A stretch of 15,138 bases of DNA from Candidatus Nomurabacteria bacterium (lineage in GTDB: Bacteria > Patescibacteriota > Minisyncoccia > Phycocordibacterales > UBA10002). A program made the translations under genes and the position numbers. The notes under the pieces were generated by a model that was not told the DNA's origin, did no database searches, and saw only the letters and a program-made list of their open reading frames with translations. Positions 1 to 6,614 of this stretch are shown piece by piece (position 1 is the stretch's first letter; each line of letters opens with the position of its first letter). Location: assembly GCA_943349725.1 (NCBI GenBank), contig CALQZP010000020.1, positions 1 to 15,138 of the forward strand, written 5' to 3'.

Positions 1-25
1 CTATGGTCTGTCTACTAAGTACCCC

Positions 26-1600
26 TTACTGATTCTGTAACTGTTTCGGCCGATACTGGAGCGCTTCCATAAGGTCGCTCTCGGTCACCTCATCGTGACC
101 CTCAAGGTCGGCGACGGTGCGGGCGAGTTTGATAAGTCGGTGGTATGAACGAGCGGAAAGGTCGTGCTTTTTGGCTGCGAGGTTGAGTGTCTTCTTCACG
201 TCATCAGAAAGCGGAATCGCAACGGCAATATCGCGAGGGCCAACATCACTGTTTGTTTTGAACGGGAGTTTTAGCTTCTGGTATCGTTTTTCCGCAATCC
301 CGCGCGCCGTCGCCACTTTTTTACGCACCTCCTCACTCGTCTCCTCGTTCCCTCGCCCCTCGGTGAGCTTTTCGTGCTCGACAACGGAGACTTCGGTCCA
401 CAAATCAATGCGGTCAACAATTGGTCCGGAGATTTTTCGCTTGTACCTATCTATCTGGTGCCCTGCACACGAACAGATTTTTCCCTTCACCCCATTATTT
501 CCGCACGGACAAGGGTTCATGGCGGTAATCAGCGTAAAGTGTGCGGGGAATTGCGCCGACCCTTTGACCCTTGAAACATTTACAATGTGGTCTTCAAGCG
601 GTTGACGGAGCGCATCTATCACTCGGCGTTCAAACTCGGGAAACTCGTCAAGGAAAAGAACCCCTCGGTGTGCAAGGGTTATCTCGCCTGGTTTTGGGAT
701 AGAACCACCACCAACAAGCGCGATATACGAAGCGGTGTGATGCGGTGCGCGAAAAGGTGGATAGGTAATTAAAGGTTCTTGGAGCACTCCGGCAACCGAA
801 TGAATGCCGGTAACCTCCAGCGCTTCTTCAATAGCGAGTGGCGGAAGAATTGAAATAAAGGCTTTTGCGAGAAGGGTTTTTCCGGTTCCGGGCGGTCCCC
901 ACATTGCAATATTGTGTCCGCCAGCTGCCGCAATCATAAGGCCTCGCTTCGCGGTGCGCTGTCCTTTTACGTCCGCGAAATCCACCTGATACTCACGCGC
1001 CCCCGCTTTAAACGGCGTCTGTGGTGTCGGTTTCATCTTCCGTTTTTGAATAAACGGACGGTCTTCGTCAGGCAAAATATCTTTTTCCGTAAGGTGCGCG
1101 ACCAGTTCAAACAGATTCTTAACTCCAAAAACCGTTATGCCGTCTATAAGAGCAGCCTCCACGGCATTTCCCGCGGGAACATAGATCTCTTTGAAGCCTG
1201 CGCGTTTTGCTTCGCGAACAATCGGAAGGACGCCATCAACGGCACGCACTTCCCCATCAAGAGAAAGCTCTCCGATGAAAAGTTTGTCTTTCACGTCGGC
1301 TGGCAACGCTTTTGAAGCGATGAGATACCCGATAGCCATCGGAAGGTCAAAAGAAGTACCTTCTTTTTTGATATCGGCAGGAGCGAGTGAGATGATAATC
1401 TTGTAGTTCTTCTGCTTTGGAGATTTAAAGCCGGTGTTTTTAATCGCCGCCGAGATGCGGTCCTTTGCCTCCCCCACGGCTTTATCGGGGAGACCAACGA
1501 TTGAAAACGCATTGATACCTTTTGAAAGGTCTACTTCAACACGAACCAGCGCTGTTTTTAGGAGATGGACTTGTGCGCTGGTAACTGTCGCGAAAGACAT
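26..1600 (-). CDS. comM: YifB/ComM family Mg-chelatase-like AAA+ ATPase
   Basis: 524-aa AAA+ ATPase of the YifB/ComM family. Characterised ComM is a hexameric helicase that promotes branch migration during integration of DNA taken up by natural transformation. Visible in order: an N-terminal ChlI-like domain (about residues 1-165), a Walker A GPPGTGKT at 235-242, a Walker B GVLFLDEF at 313-320, a cysteine cluster CPCG...CSC after the NP motif, and the C-terminal Mg-chelatase domain ending near the stop. Length is normal for the family. I start at ATG 1600 because the protein then begins MSFATVTSAQV, as expected; an upstream in-frame GTG at 1639 would add 13 unlikely residues. It is the last gene of the minus-strand run, 83 bp after the DksA-like gene, with an inverted repeat between them. 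CPR genomes often keep com genes, which fits a role in DNA uptake, but that is inference. Confidence 0.95.
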   Translation of the reverse strand: MSFATVTSAQVHLLKTALVRVEVDLSKGINAFSIVGLPDKAVGEAKDRISAAIKNTGFKSPKQKNYKIIISLAPADIKKEGTSFDLPMAIGYLIASKALPADVKDKLFIGELSLDGEVRAVDGVLPIVREAKRAGFKEIYVPAGNAVEAALIDGITVFGVKNLFELVAHLTEKDILPDEDRPFIQKRKMKPTPQTPFKAGAREYQVDFADVKGQRTAKRGLMIAAAGGHNIAMWGPPGTGKTLLAKAFISILPPLAIEEALEVTGIHSVAGVLQEPLITYPPFRAPHHTASYIALVGGGSIPKPGEITLAHRGVLFLDEFPEFERRVIDALRQPLEDHIVNVSRVKGSAQFPAHFTLITAMNPCPCGNNGVKGKICSCAGHQIDRYKRKISGPIVDRIDLWTEVSVVEHEKLTEGRGNEETSEEVRKKVATARGIAEKRYQKLKLPFKTNSDVGPRDIAVAIPLSDDVKKTLNLAAKKHDLSARSYHRLIKLARTVADLEGHDEVTESDLMEALQYRPKQLQNQ

Positions 1601-1603
1601 ACT

Positions 1604-1681
1604 CGACACTAATTTACAAATAAAAGATTCGAATGACACTAATAAGATAGGAAGGGTGTTTTATTCGTGTCATTAGTGTCG
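1604..1681. repeat. Spacer inverted repeat built on ATTAGTGTC units
   Basis: A perfect 10-bp inverted repeat, CGACACTAAT at 1604-1613 and ATTAGTGTCG at 1672-1681, fills the spacer between the DksA-like gene and comM. Further copies of the same 9-mer unit lie inside: GACACTAAT at 1635-1643, and tandem ATTCGTGTC plus ATTAGTGTC at 1663-1680. The spacer therefore consists mostly of this unit in both orientations. It may act as a weak terminator or mRNA hairpin; function unknown. Confidence 0.7.
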
Positions 1682-1683
1682 TG

Positions 1684-2040
1684 TTACTTCATGTGTGCCT
1701 TACACGTGGTTGCCGAAGGATTTGCATCAAGACGAGCCGACTCTATTTCATTTCCGCAGACGGAGCATTTCCCGTAGGAGCCGCTTTTTATTGCATCAAG
1801 CGCGGTGTTCACTTCGGCAAGTTGTGCCTCAAGACGTCTCGCAATCGCGATATTTTCCTCAAAGGATTCAAGTTTCTCCGCGACCTCATCGCGCTCCACA
1901 GGGCGCTCGTCGATGTTGGGAGTGGGCTCCCAGTCGTTTTTGTTCTCTGGATTGCGCCGTGCAACGGTTGCAAGTTCTTTTTCTACGAGTGCTTTCTCCT
2001 CAAGCAGTTTTTGTGTGAAGTTGTCGGTGTCTAGAATCAT
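1684..2040 (-). CDS. DksA/TraR-type zinc-finger protein with a C3H finger
   Basis: 118-aa protein of the DksA/TraR family. Family members bind in the secondary channel of RNA polymerase and modulate initiation, often with ppGpp. The N-terminal two thirds is charged and helical (E/K/R-rich, suitable for the DksA coiled coil) and the end carries the zinc finger CSVCGNEIESARL...TTCKAH. Spacing is C-X2-C-X17-C-X2-H: exact for the family, but the last ligand is His instead of the canonical Cys. Zn binding is still likely, since C3H fingers are common. The start at ATG 2040 is supported by an extended -10 (TG-C-TATGAT, 2047-2055) exactly 6 nt upstream, which would give a leaderless mRNA. Whether it works like DksA or only shares the finger cannot be told from sequence. 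The protein is shorter than E. coli DksA (151 aa). Confidence 0.9.
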   Translation of the reverse strand: MILDTDNFTQKLLEEKALVEKELATVARRNPENKNDWEPTPNIDERPVERDEVAEKLESFEENIAIARRLEAQLAEVNTALDAIKSGSYGKCSVCGNEIESARLDANPSATTCKAHMK

Positions 2041-2055
2041 ACAAACATCATAGCA
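2041..2055 (-). promoter_or_regulatory. Extended -10 promoter of the DksA-like gene, leaderless arrangement
   Basis: On the minus strand TG-C-TATGAT occupies 2055-2047, followed by GTTTGT and then the ATG at 2040. Transcription starting about 7 nt after the -10 would begin at the start codon. No Shine-Dalgarno sequence is present and there is no clear -35. Confidence 0.5.
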
Positions 2056-2065
2056 CTTAGCTTTT

Positions 2066-2131
2066 TAGCTTACTAGCTTTCTGGTACTAATCTTTTCTAG
2101 TGAGCTAAATAGCTAGAAAGCTAATAAGCTA
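2066..2131. repeat. 17-bp inverted repeat of AGCTA units over a stop codon
   Basis: The left arm 2066-2082 (TAGCTTACTAGCTTTCT) and right arm 2115-2131 (AGAAAGCTAATAAGCTA) are inverted repeats with 16 of 17 matches. The TAG stop codon of the upstream minus-strand gene (2129-2131) lies inside the right arm. The right arm and its flank resemble the repeats at 6586 and 8278, which also sit directly after stop codons. Possible transcript 3'-end hairpin. Confidence 0.7.
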
Positions 2132-3094
2132 TTTTACGCGTCCTCCACCTGCCTTGCTTTGCAGAACGCGCAGTGTCTCTTCTTTTGTTGTCAGGACAAG
2201 GGTTTGCTTATCAATAAATGAGTAGAGGAAGATGATGGTACCTTCAGGGTCAAACGCAGCGCGTGCATCTTTATTGCGGATGATGACGTCTTTAAAAGCA
2301 ATCCGATTCCCAAGGGCTTTTGAAGTGGTGCTTCCCACGTTCTCCAATATCGTACGAGGTAAAACGTCAAAGAGTGGACCGAAATCCTCGAGCATCGTTT
2401 CTTCCCAGGCAAGCATCCCCGCAAACGCATGGTCGTAGGAAAGCACAGTGAAAAGAAGGAATGGCTGACCTCCTTGAAAGCCATGCAAGCCGAGTGTCGG
2501 CGTGGTCCCAAGTGCGCGGACGAGTGGGGTCGGGGCCGAAGCCTCTACGGTCTCAAATAGTGAAGGTGTCGTGATGGGAACGCCTCCTAAAGTAAAGGAG
2601 AACGTCTGCAATTGGTTCTGGGGCACTGAAATGTTTTTCATTTCCCTTTGAATGGCGGTTATCGCTCCCGCGCGCTTTTCTCCACCTTGAAGTGCAATGG
2701 TGTTCGTCTTTGGTACGGTAGTTTTTGGTTCTTGAACGACGGGAGCTTTGGGACTTCGTATATAGAAAAACGCACCCACGCCAATGCTGATAACCGCCAG
2801 TACTGCAACGGAGAGGAGAAGAATTAACCGTACATTCCAATGTGTTAGAGCGAGCGGAATGCTGTTTGACATGTTGAACACCTTTGTTGGTGTGGCGGGA
2901 GTGGGCGGAGGAGTGGCTTCTTGTTCCTCCTCGCGTTCAACCTGTTTCTCGTTCGCGGCAATCGCAATGGTAGCTTTGGAGACCTGTCCCCGTTGCATAA
3001 TCTCCTGCACGTCGCTCTCGTAGGTACGAATACGTTTGAGTTCGTCTTGAGGAGAAGCTTCAGGCTTTGATTGTAAATTCGGTTGAGGAGGCAT
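2129..3094 (-). CDS. Membrane-anchored protein of unknown function, CPR type
   Basis: 321-aa protein with no recognised enzyme motif. Residues 1-75 are cytoplasmic in character: charged, with an E-rich stretch followed by a Pro/Thr-rich linker. A single transmembrane helix follows at about 90-112 (LILLLSVAVLAVISIGVGAFFYI region), then a 200-residue domain presumably outside the membrane. The C-terminal part (FKDVIIRNKDARAAFDPEG...LLYSFIDKQTLVLTT) looks like a conserved domain I have seen in many Parcubacteria hypothetical proteins; that is recollection, not a search result. ATG 3094 is preferred over the in-frame GTG at 3112 because a TATACT box (3101-3106) lies 6 nt upstream of it. The gene lies between pnp and the DksA-like gene. 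A single-pass envelope protein is likely; its function is unknown. Confidence 0.8.
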   Translation of the reverse strand: MPPQPNLQSKPEASPQDELKRIRTYESDVQEIMQRGQVSKATIAIAANEKQVEREEEQEATPPPTPATPTKVFNMSNSIPLALTHWNVRLILLLSVAVLAVISIGVGAFFYIRSPKAPVVQEPKTTVPKTNTIALQGGEKRAGAITAIQREMKNISVPQNQLQTFSFTLGGVPITTPSLFETVEASAPTPLVRALGTTPTLGLHGFQGGQPFLLFTVLSYDHAFAGMLAWEETMLEDFGPLFDVLPRTILENVGSTTSKALGNRIAFKDVIIRNKDARAAFDPEGTIIFLYSFIDKQTLVLTTKEETLRVLQSKAGGGRVK

Positions 3095-3106
3095 GCGGTA
3101 AGTATA
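3095..3106 (-). promoter_or_regulatory. -10 box 6 nt before the start of the membrane protein gene
   Basis: TATACT on the minus strand (3106-3101), then TACCGC, then ATG at 3094. The spacing matches that upstream of the DksA-like and HicB-like genes and suggests a leaderless transcript. The -35 match is poor. Confidence 0.4.
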
Positions 3107-3132
3107 ACGCACTTTTGGGCACCACTAAAAGA

Positions 3133-3240
3133 AAAATCTAAATCCTAAAAACTAAACTCTAAACAAACGGCAGGGCGGTATGGGCTTGGGTTTTGATTTT
3201 TTGGTCTTTGTTTAGGATTTCGATTTCGGTTTTAGAATTT
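3133..3240. repeat. Spacer inverted repeat built on AAATCCTAAA units
   Basis: The spacer after pnp starts near 3137 with AAATCCTAAA-like units and ends near 3240 with the same units inverted (TTTGTTTAGGATTT...TTTTAGAATTT). A G-rich unique core (GGCAGGGCGGTATGGG) sits between the arms. On the minus strand the far end runs into a T-rich tract (TTTTTCTTTT), so the element could also end pnp transcription. The arms are degenerate, with units of about 7-10 nt. Confidence 0.6.
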
Positions 3241-3246
3241 ACTGCA

Positions 3247-5367
3247 CTAGGCCGTCTTGGGCTTAATGAAGTTGGGGTCCGCGTCCTTAATGGAGAGCTT
3301 TATGCGTCCTCGCTCGTCAATTTCTTTCACGACAACCGGTACTTTATCGCCTACGTGGAGAACCGACTCTACTTTATCAATGCGGAACGTTGCGATTTCG
3401 GAAACGTGTACCAGTCCTTCAGAACCCCCCTCACCTATCGCGACAAAGGCTCCAAACTCGGCAATCTTTACTACCGTTCCCTCGGCTCGTTCACCGCGCG
3501 TGTATTCATGGGTGAGCGCCTCAATCATGGTTGCGGCTTTGTTCGCGCTTCCCTCTTTGCCGGAAATGAAAATCGTGCCGTCCTCTTCAATGTCAATCGC
3601 GTCAACGCCGGTCTTCTCTTTGATGCCGTTGATGGTTTTGCCTCCCCCGCCGATGACCAGGCCGATTTGGTCCTTCTTCACTTTAACGATAATGATTTTT
3701 GGTGCGCGCGGAGAAATATCAGGCCGCGGAGCGGAGATTTCTTTTGTGATAACCTCAAGAATTTTATAGCGAGCTTGTTTTGCTTTTTCAAACGCTTCCG
3801 CGAGAATCGGAATTGGCACGCCGTCTACTTTGACATCCATCTGTACGGCCGTGACACCCGCTTTGGTTCCGGCAACCTTAAAGTCCATGTCGCCATGGTG
3901 ATCTTCGGGTCCCTGAATATCGGTAAGCACTTTGTATTCTTTTGCGCTCCGCATCATTAAGCCCGACGCGATACCGGCGACAGGTGCGCTAATTGGAACA
4001 CCTCCGTCCATCAGCGCGAGTGTGGAGCCACACACGCTACCCATTGAGGTTGAACCGTTTGAAGCAAGAGCCTCGGACACAAGTCGAATGGTATAAGGAA
4101 ACTTGTCCATCGCGGGGATAACCGGAAGGAGTGCCTTTTCCGCAAGCGCGCCATGACCAATCATACGGCGATTGGTGGAGCCGATGCGTCCTGTCTCACC
4201 GGTTGAGTAGGGAGGAAAGTTGTAGTGGTGGAGAAATCGCTTCTTTGATTCGTGGATTTCCATATTGTCCACAATCTGCGCGTCTCCAGGACCACCCAAG
4301 GTGAGTACCGAAAGTACGTGCGTCTGTCCGCGGTAGAAGATACCGCTTCCGTGCAGAATGGTGGAAACACCTCCCGCTTTTGCGAAGAGGGTTCGTACGT
4401 CATCCATACCACGCCCGTCGGGACGTTTGTTGTTATCAATCGCCTCATTGTGAATGAGCGCGTTTACCTCCTCCTCAAAAATGTTGTCGGAGAGTGCGGA
4501 TTTTTCGGTTGGGAACGCCTCTTTTGAGGCGGTCATCCATTCTCCCTTCAGCTCATAGATACGCGCATTACCGGCCTGACCAAAGACATACTCTTTCATA
4601 CGAGGTGCGATTTTTGCAACGAAAAGTTCTCGGAGAGGTGCCGGAGTCTCGGGAATCTTAACCGCTTGTTTCTTTTTTCCAATCTCGGCAACGATGGTTT
4701 TCTGCCATGTCTGAAGCTTCTCAATTTCTTTTGAGGCTTCTTCAAGTGCAGACACAATGACACCTTCTTGCACTTCCTTGCCCCCAACCTCAATCATGTT
4801 GATGAGTCCGTCCTTTCCGCATGCGACAACGTCCATCTCAAACTCGGGATTTTCCTGACGGTTGGTGTAGATAGGATTAATGATGAGCTGGTTTGCGTTT
4901 TTGAGTTTTCCGATACGCACCGCAGACACCGGACCATTCCACGGAATGTCCGAAACCCCAAGCGCGAGAGATGCGCCAATGACAGCGAGAATATCCGGGT
5001 CGTCTTCGGCGATGGAGAGAATGGTAATAACCACCTGCACATCACGGCGCATTCGCTGGTCAAAAAGCGGACGGATAGTGCGGTCCACAATGCGTCCCGA
5101 AAGCACCGCCTCGTCGGTCGGTCTTCCCTCTCGGCGAATAAAGCGAGAACCCAAGATTTCTCCCGCAGCGTAAAAGCGTTCTTCGTAATCAACCGTGAGT
5201 GGAAAGAAATCCATATCCTTCTCCCCTTTTGACATCGTCGCGGTCACGAGTGCGGTGGTGTCGCCGTACTTCATAATCACCGAGCCGTTCGCCTGCTCGG
5301 CGAGGTCGGTGAATTCGGCGATGAGCTTCTTCCCTCCGAGCTCTATTGAGTATTCTTGTTTCTTCAT
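3247..5367 (-). CDS. pnp: Polyribonucleotide nucleotidyltransferase (PNPase)
   Basis: 706-aa 3'-5' phosphorolytic exoribonuclease, normally a trimer and a core enzyme of mRNA decay. Domains in order: first RNase PH domain (about 1-140), all-helical linker (about 145-230), second RNase PH domain (about 300-540), KH domain with the GXXG-type loop IGGGGK (about 560-625) and S1 domain (about 630-700, EGTVVKIAEFGAFVAI). The conserved catalytic-domain motifs HYNFPPYSTGE and EDHHGDMDFKVAGT...QMDVK are intact, so the enzyme should be active. ATG 5367 gives the family N-terminus MKKQEYSIELGG; an upstream in-frame extension to 5421 would run through a repeat and is rejected. No Shine-Dalgarno sequence is visible. 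rpsO, a frequent direct neighbour of pnp, lies 2 kb upstream here with five genes between. Confidence 0.98.
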   Translation of the reverse strand: MKKQEYSIELGGKKLIAEFTDLAEQANGSVIMKYGDTTALVTATMSKGEKDMDFFPLTVDYEERFYAAGEILGSRFIRREGRPTDEAVLSGRIVDRTIRPLFDQRMRRDVQVVITILSIAEDDPDILAVIGASLALGVSDIPWNGPVSAVRIGKLKNANQLIINPIYTNRQENPEFEMDVVACGKDGLINMIEVGGKEVQEGVIVSALEEASKEIEKLQTWQKTIVAEIGKKKQAVKIPETPAPLRELFVAKIAPRMKEYVFGQAGNARIYELKGEWMTASKEAFPTEKSALSDNIFEEEVNALIHNEAIDNNKRPDGRGMDDVRTLFAKAGGVSTILHGSGIFYRGQTHVLSVLTLGGPGDAQIVDNMEIHESKKRFLHHYNFPPYSTGETGRIGSTNRRMIGHGALAEKALLPVIPAMDKFPYTIRLVSEALASNGSTSMGSVCGSTLALMDGGVPISAPVAGIASGLMMRSAKEYKVLTDIQGPEDHHGDMDFKVAGTKAGVTAVQMDVKVDGVPIPILAEAFEKAKQARYKILEVITKEISAPRPDISPRAPKIIIVKVKKDQIGLVIGGGGKTINGIKEKTGVDAIDIEEDGTIFISGKEGSANKAATMIEALTHEYTRGERAEGTVVKIAEFGAFVAIGEGGSEGLVHVSEIATFRIDKVESVLHVGDKVPVVVKEIDERGRIKLSIKDADPNFIKPKTA

Positions 5368-5371
5368 ACAA

Positions 5372-5466
5372 TACGAACTACGAACCTTTACGAAAATACG
5401 AAACTCCCCCTCGTCTGTCATTCCCGCGGAGGCGGGAATCCAGTCCCCTATTTCGTAAAAGTGCTT
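5372..5466. repeat. TACGAA-unit inverted repeat around a palindromic core
   Basis: Just upstream of the pnp start, TACGAA-type units recur at about 5373, 5379, 5388 and 5396. Their inverted forms (TTTCGTAAAA, CTTCGTTTT) lie at about 5451-5471. Between the arms is a GC-rich palindrome (5420-5439). The arms-plus-core layout is the same as in the other spacers of this operon. Confidence 0.6.
5420..5439. repeat. 20-bp palindromic element ATTCCC-N8-GGGAAT
   Basis: The sequence ATTCCCGCGGAGGCGGGAAT is a near-perfect palindrome. It fits the pattern ATTCCC-N8-GGGAAT known as the Neisseria dRS3 element, where such sites occur in many copies and can serve as prophage integration targets. Similar palindromes are widespread in unrelated bacteria, so the match shows the same shape, not necessarily common origin. 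Confidence 0.7.
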
Positions 5467-5582
5467 CGTTTTAGTTGACCTCTAGAAAGAAGACCTGAAC
5501 CAATGTTCAAATCTCTGTTTCCAGAGACCAACCGTTACTGATAATTGAGGCCAGTGTAGCAGAAACCCGCCCGTTTTTATAT

Positions 5583-5611
5583 TTGACAGGTCTGCACTTT
5601 TACTATATGGT
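5583..5611 (+). promoter_or_regulatory. Sigma70-type promoter of the interrupted small gene
   Basis: TTGACA (5583-5588), a 17-bp spacer, then TATGGT (5606-5611). The -35 is perfect and the -10 matches 4 of 6. The predicted start near 5618 leaves a leader of about 45 nt before the ATG at 5663. The sequence from 5440 to 5582 shows nothing I recognise. Confidence 0.5.
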
Positions 5612-5662
5612 TTGGTTAGCTTTTGCGAAACTCCGTCATGTGCGGCCAAGAGTATTTTAACA

Positions 5663-5839
5663 ATGAGCACCAAGTTTTTTTACCAGAATCTTTCTGGCGG
5701 GGCTAGTTCTTTAGCAAGATTGGAAAAAGAAGTAGATGCTTTTTTAGCAAACAATCCTTCTATTTCCATCAAACATATTACCTAGTCGGGCGATGATGTT
5801 GTGTTGTACATCATAATCTGGTATGAGCACGAAGACTAA
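5663..5839 (+). pseudogene. Small conserved-type protein gene interrupted by an in-frame TAG
   Basis: ATG 5663 opens a frame of 40 codons (starts MSTKFFYQNLSGG, ends ISIKHIT) that meets TAG at 5783-5785. The same frame then continues for 17 codons (SGDDVVLYIIIWYEHED) to TAA at 5837-5839. The joined 58-codon product reads as one protein: a helix with heptad-like leucines, then a beta-rich end with a hydrophobic VVLYIIIWYE strand. I recall similar short CPR proteins in which this junction is Gln-Ser, so TAG could come from CAG by one change; this is memory, not a search. A promoter (5583-5611) and a terminator (5860-5890) bracket the gene, which suggests it was a complete unit. Nonsense mutation, sequencing error or amber readthrough are all possible. 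It is one of the few plus-strand units in the left arm. Confidence 0.6.
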
Positions 5840-5859
5840 AAAAGCAGAAACAACCTCGG

Positions 5860-5890
5860 CGAAGGACTCACACCCTTCGTCTTTTTCTTT
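5860..5890 (+). terminator. Rho-independent terminator of the small plus-strand gene
   Basis: Stem CGAAGG (5860-5865) and CCTTCG (5874-5879) with an 8-nt loop, followed by TCTTTTTCTTT. It lies 20 nt after the TAA at 5837 and its T-run touches the stop codon of the converging RelE-type gene. Confidence 0.75.
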
Positions 5891-6164
5891 AGTTTACTAG
5901 GTTTTTGTACGCCTCCTTGCGATGCCAGACCGCATACAAAGTAATTTCCTTTCGGGTATCATTGAGCCAAAGAAACACGCGCCATTCCCCCACTTTGAAC
6001 TTGCACAATCCCTGCAACCCTTTCGGTGTAAAGGAAAGCTGAAAGATACCGTGAGTTGTTTCCTCAAGCTCGGTCAATTTCGCTGTAACGCGCCTCGCAA
6101 TTGGCCTGTCGAGACGCGCAAGGGATCGTTCAAACGTTGCGGTGGGAATGAGACGATACCCCAT
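5889..6164 (-). CDS. RelE/ParE-superfamily toxin
   Basis: 91-aa basic protein with the RelE/ParE fold signature: N-terminal YRLIPTATFERSLARLD, a helix with R/K residues (ARRVTAKLTELEE), a central strand pair KFKVGEWRVFLWLN, and the C-terminal strand ending LYAVWHRKEAYKNL. RelE-like members cut mRNA in the ribosome A site; ParE-like members poison gyrase. The conserved VG-(E/D)-(W/Y)-R-V motif and the C-terminal HR..AY favour a RelE/YoeB-like mRNA interferase, but the subfamily cannot be fixed from sequence alone. The start ATG 6164 overlaps the upstream antitoxin-like gene by 35 bp in another frame, a sign of translational coupling. It is the third gene of a three-gene cassette (6545 to 5889). 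Confidence 0.85.
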   Translation of the reverse strand: MGYRLIPTATFERSLARLDRPIARRVTAKLTELEETTHGIFQLSFTPKGLQGLCKFKVGEWRVFLWLNDTRKEITLYAVWHRKEAYKNLVN

Positions 6165-6375
6165 AGCGTGTTTTGAGTACCTGCCAACTTTGGACTCTCC
6201 CTTTGACTTGGTCCAATTTTGCCCGGTTGAGTTCAGCTACTATCTTTTTGTTTGAAAGCATTAAAAAATCCTCAATATGTTCTTTCGCCTCTTCTATAGC
6301 AGTCATTGCCCCTATCATTTTCTGTAAAGTTGCTTGCGGAATAGAAACATTTTTTGTTGTAGGTGTTAATTTCAT
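6130..6375 (-). CDS. Antitoxin-like protein paired with the RelE-type toxin
   Basis: 81-aa protein directly upstream of, and overlapping by 35 bp, the RelE-type toxin gene. This is the order and coupling of type II antitoxins. Residues 1-20 (TTKNVSIPQATLQKMI) resemble the N-terminus of small antitoxins; the middle is a long acidic helix (AIEEAKEHIEDFLML), and the C-terminus is basic and probably wraps the toxin. I see no clear ribbon-helix-helix, Phd/YefM or helix-turn-helix motif, so the name rests on context. The gene begins 2 nt after the HicB-like gene and ends with TGA, which is evidence for the standard genetic code. Confidence 0.7.
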   Translation of the reverse strand: MKLTPTTKNVSIPQATLQKMIGAMTAIEEAKEHIEDFLMLSNKKIVAELNRAKLDQVKGRVQSWQVLKTRYGVSSHSHRNV

Positions 6376-6377
6376 TT

Positions 6378-6545
6378 TTACAGTACATGTTCAATAACAA
6401 GGCCGACAGCTTCCTTCAGATTTTCCTTTACTTCAGCAAAAGTAGCTCCCTGTGTGTTTGCGCCAGGGATTTCCTCAATCCAGCCGATATAGCCCCTACC
6501 TCTCTTTTGGTAGACGGCTGTAAGTTGTCGCTGTGTCTTTGCCAT
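6378..6545 (-). CDS. Short HicB-like protein
   Basis: 55-aa ORF (ATG 6545, TAA at 6380-6378), beginning MAKTQRQLTAVYQKRGRGYIG. It has the HicB-type partial RNase-H fold pattern: strand LTAVYQK, GYIGWIEEIPGANTQG, then the helix TFAEVKENLKEAVGLVIEHVL, matching the family motif of a PG..TQG turn followed by a (E/A)-x-x-NL-x-EA helix. Classical HicB antitoxins pair with the small double-stranded-RNA-binding-like toxin HicA; no hicA is adjacent, and there is no C-terminal DNA-binding domain. Stand-alone HicB-like proteins of this size are common in CPR. The next gene follows after 2 nt, so the three genes form one operon. An extended -10 lies 6 nt before the ATG. Confidence 0.8.
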   Translation of the reverse strand: MAKTQRQLTAVYQKRGRGYIGWIEEIPGANTQGATFAEVKENLKEAVGLVIEHVL

Positions 6546-6560
6546 ATCTCAATGGTATCA
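6546..6560 (-). promoter_or_regulatory. Extended -10 promoter of the toxin-antitoxin cassette
   Basis: On the minus strand TG-A-TACCAT (6560-6552), then TGAGAT, then ATG at 6545. Spacing is the same as upstream of the DksA-like gene and predicts a leaderless first cistron. There is no good -35. Confidence 0.45.
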
Positions 6561-6585
6561 CAAAGTTAGGTTTTTCTTTTCTAAC

Positions 6586-6604
6586 AGCTAGAAGCTATCA
6601 GCTA
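6586..6604. repeat. AGCTAGAAGCTA repeat downstream of the NYN gene
   Basis: The 19-mer AGCTAGAAGCTATCAGCTA lies 10 bp beyond the stop of the NYN gene. An 18-of-19 copy occurs at 8278-8296, 9 bp beyond the stop of cca, and a related copy at the stop of the gene at 2129. Confidence 0.65.
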
Positions 6605-6614
6605 AAAACTGGTT

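Noticed and set aside
3193..3960. Plus-strand ORF of 255 aa inside pnp
   Set aside because: A shadow frame of the fully conserved pnp gene on the other strand, with no family features.
5482..5673. Minus-strand ORF of 63 aa upstream of pnp
   Set aside because: No recognisable motif and no start signals; it overlaps the better-supported plus-strand promoter and small gene.
5663..5839. Genome-wide stop-codon recoding
   Set aside because: TAG ends pnp and ddl, TGA ends the antitoxin-like gene, and TAA ends others, so all three stops look normal.
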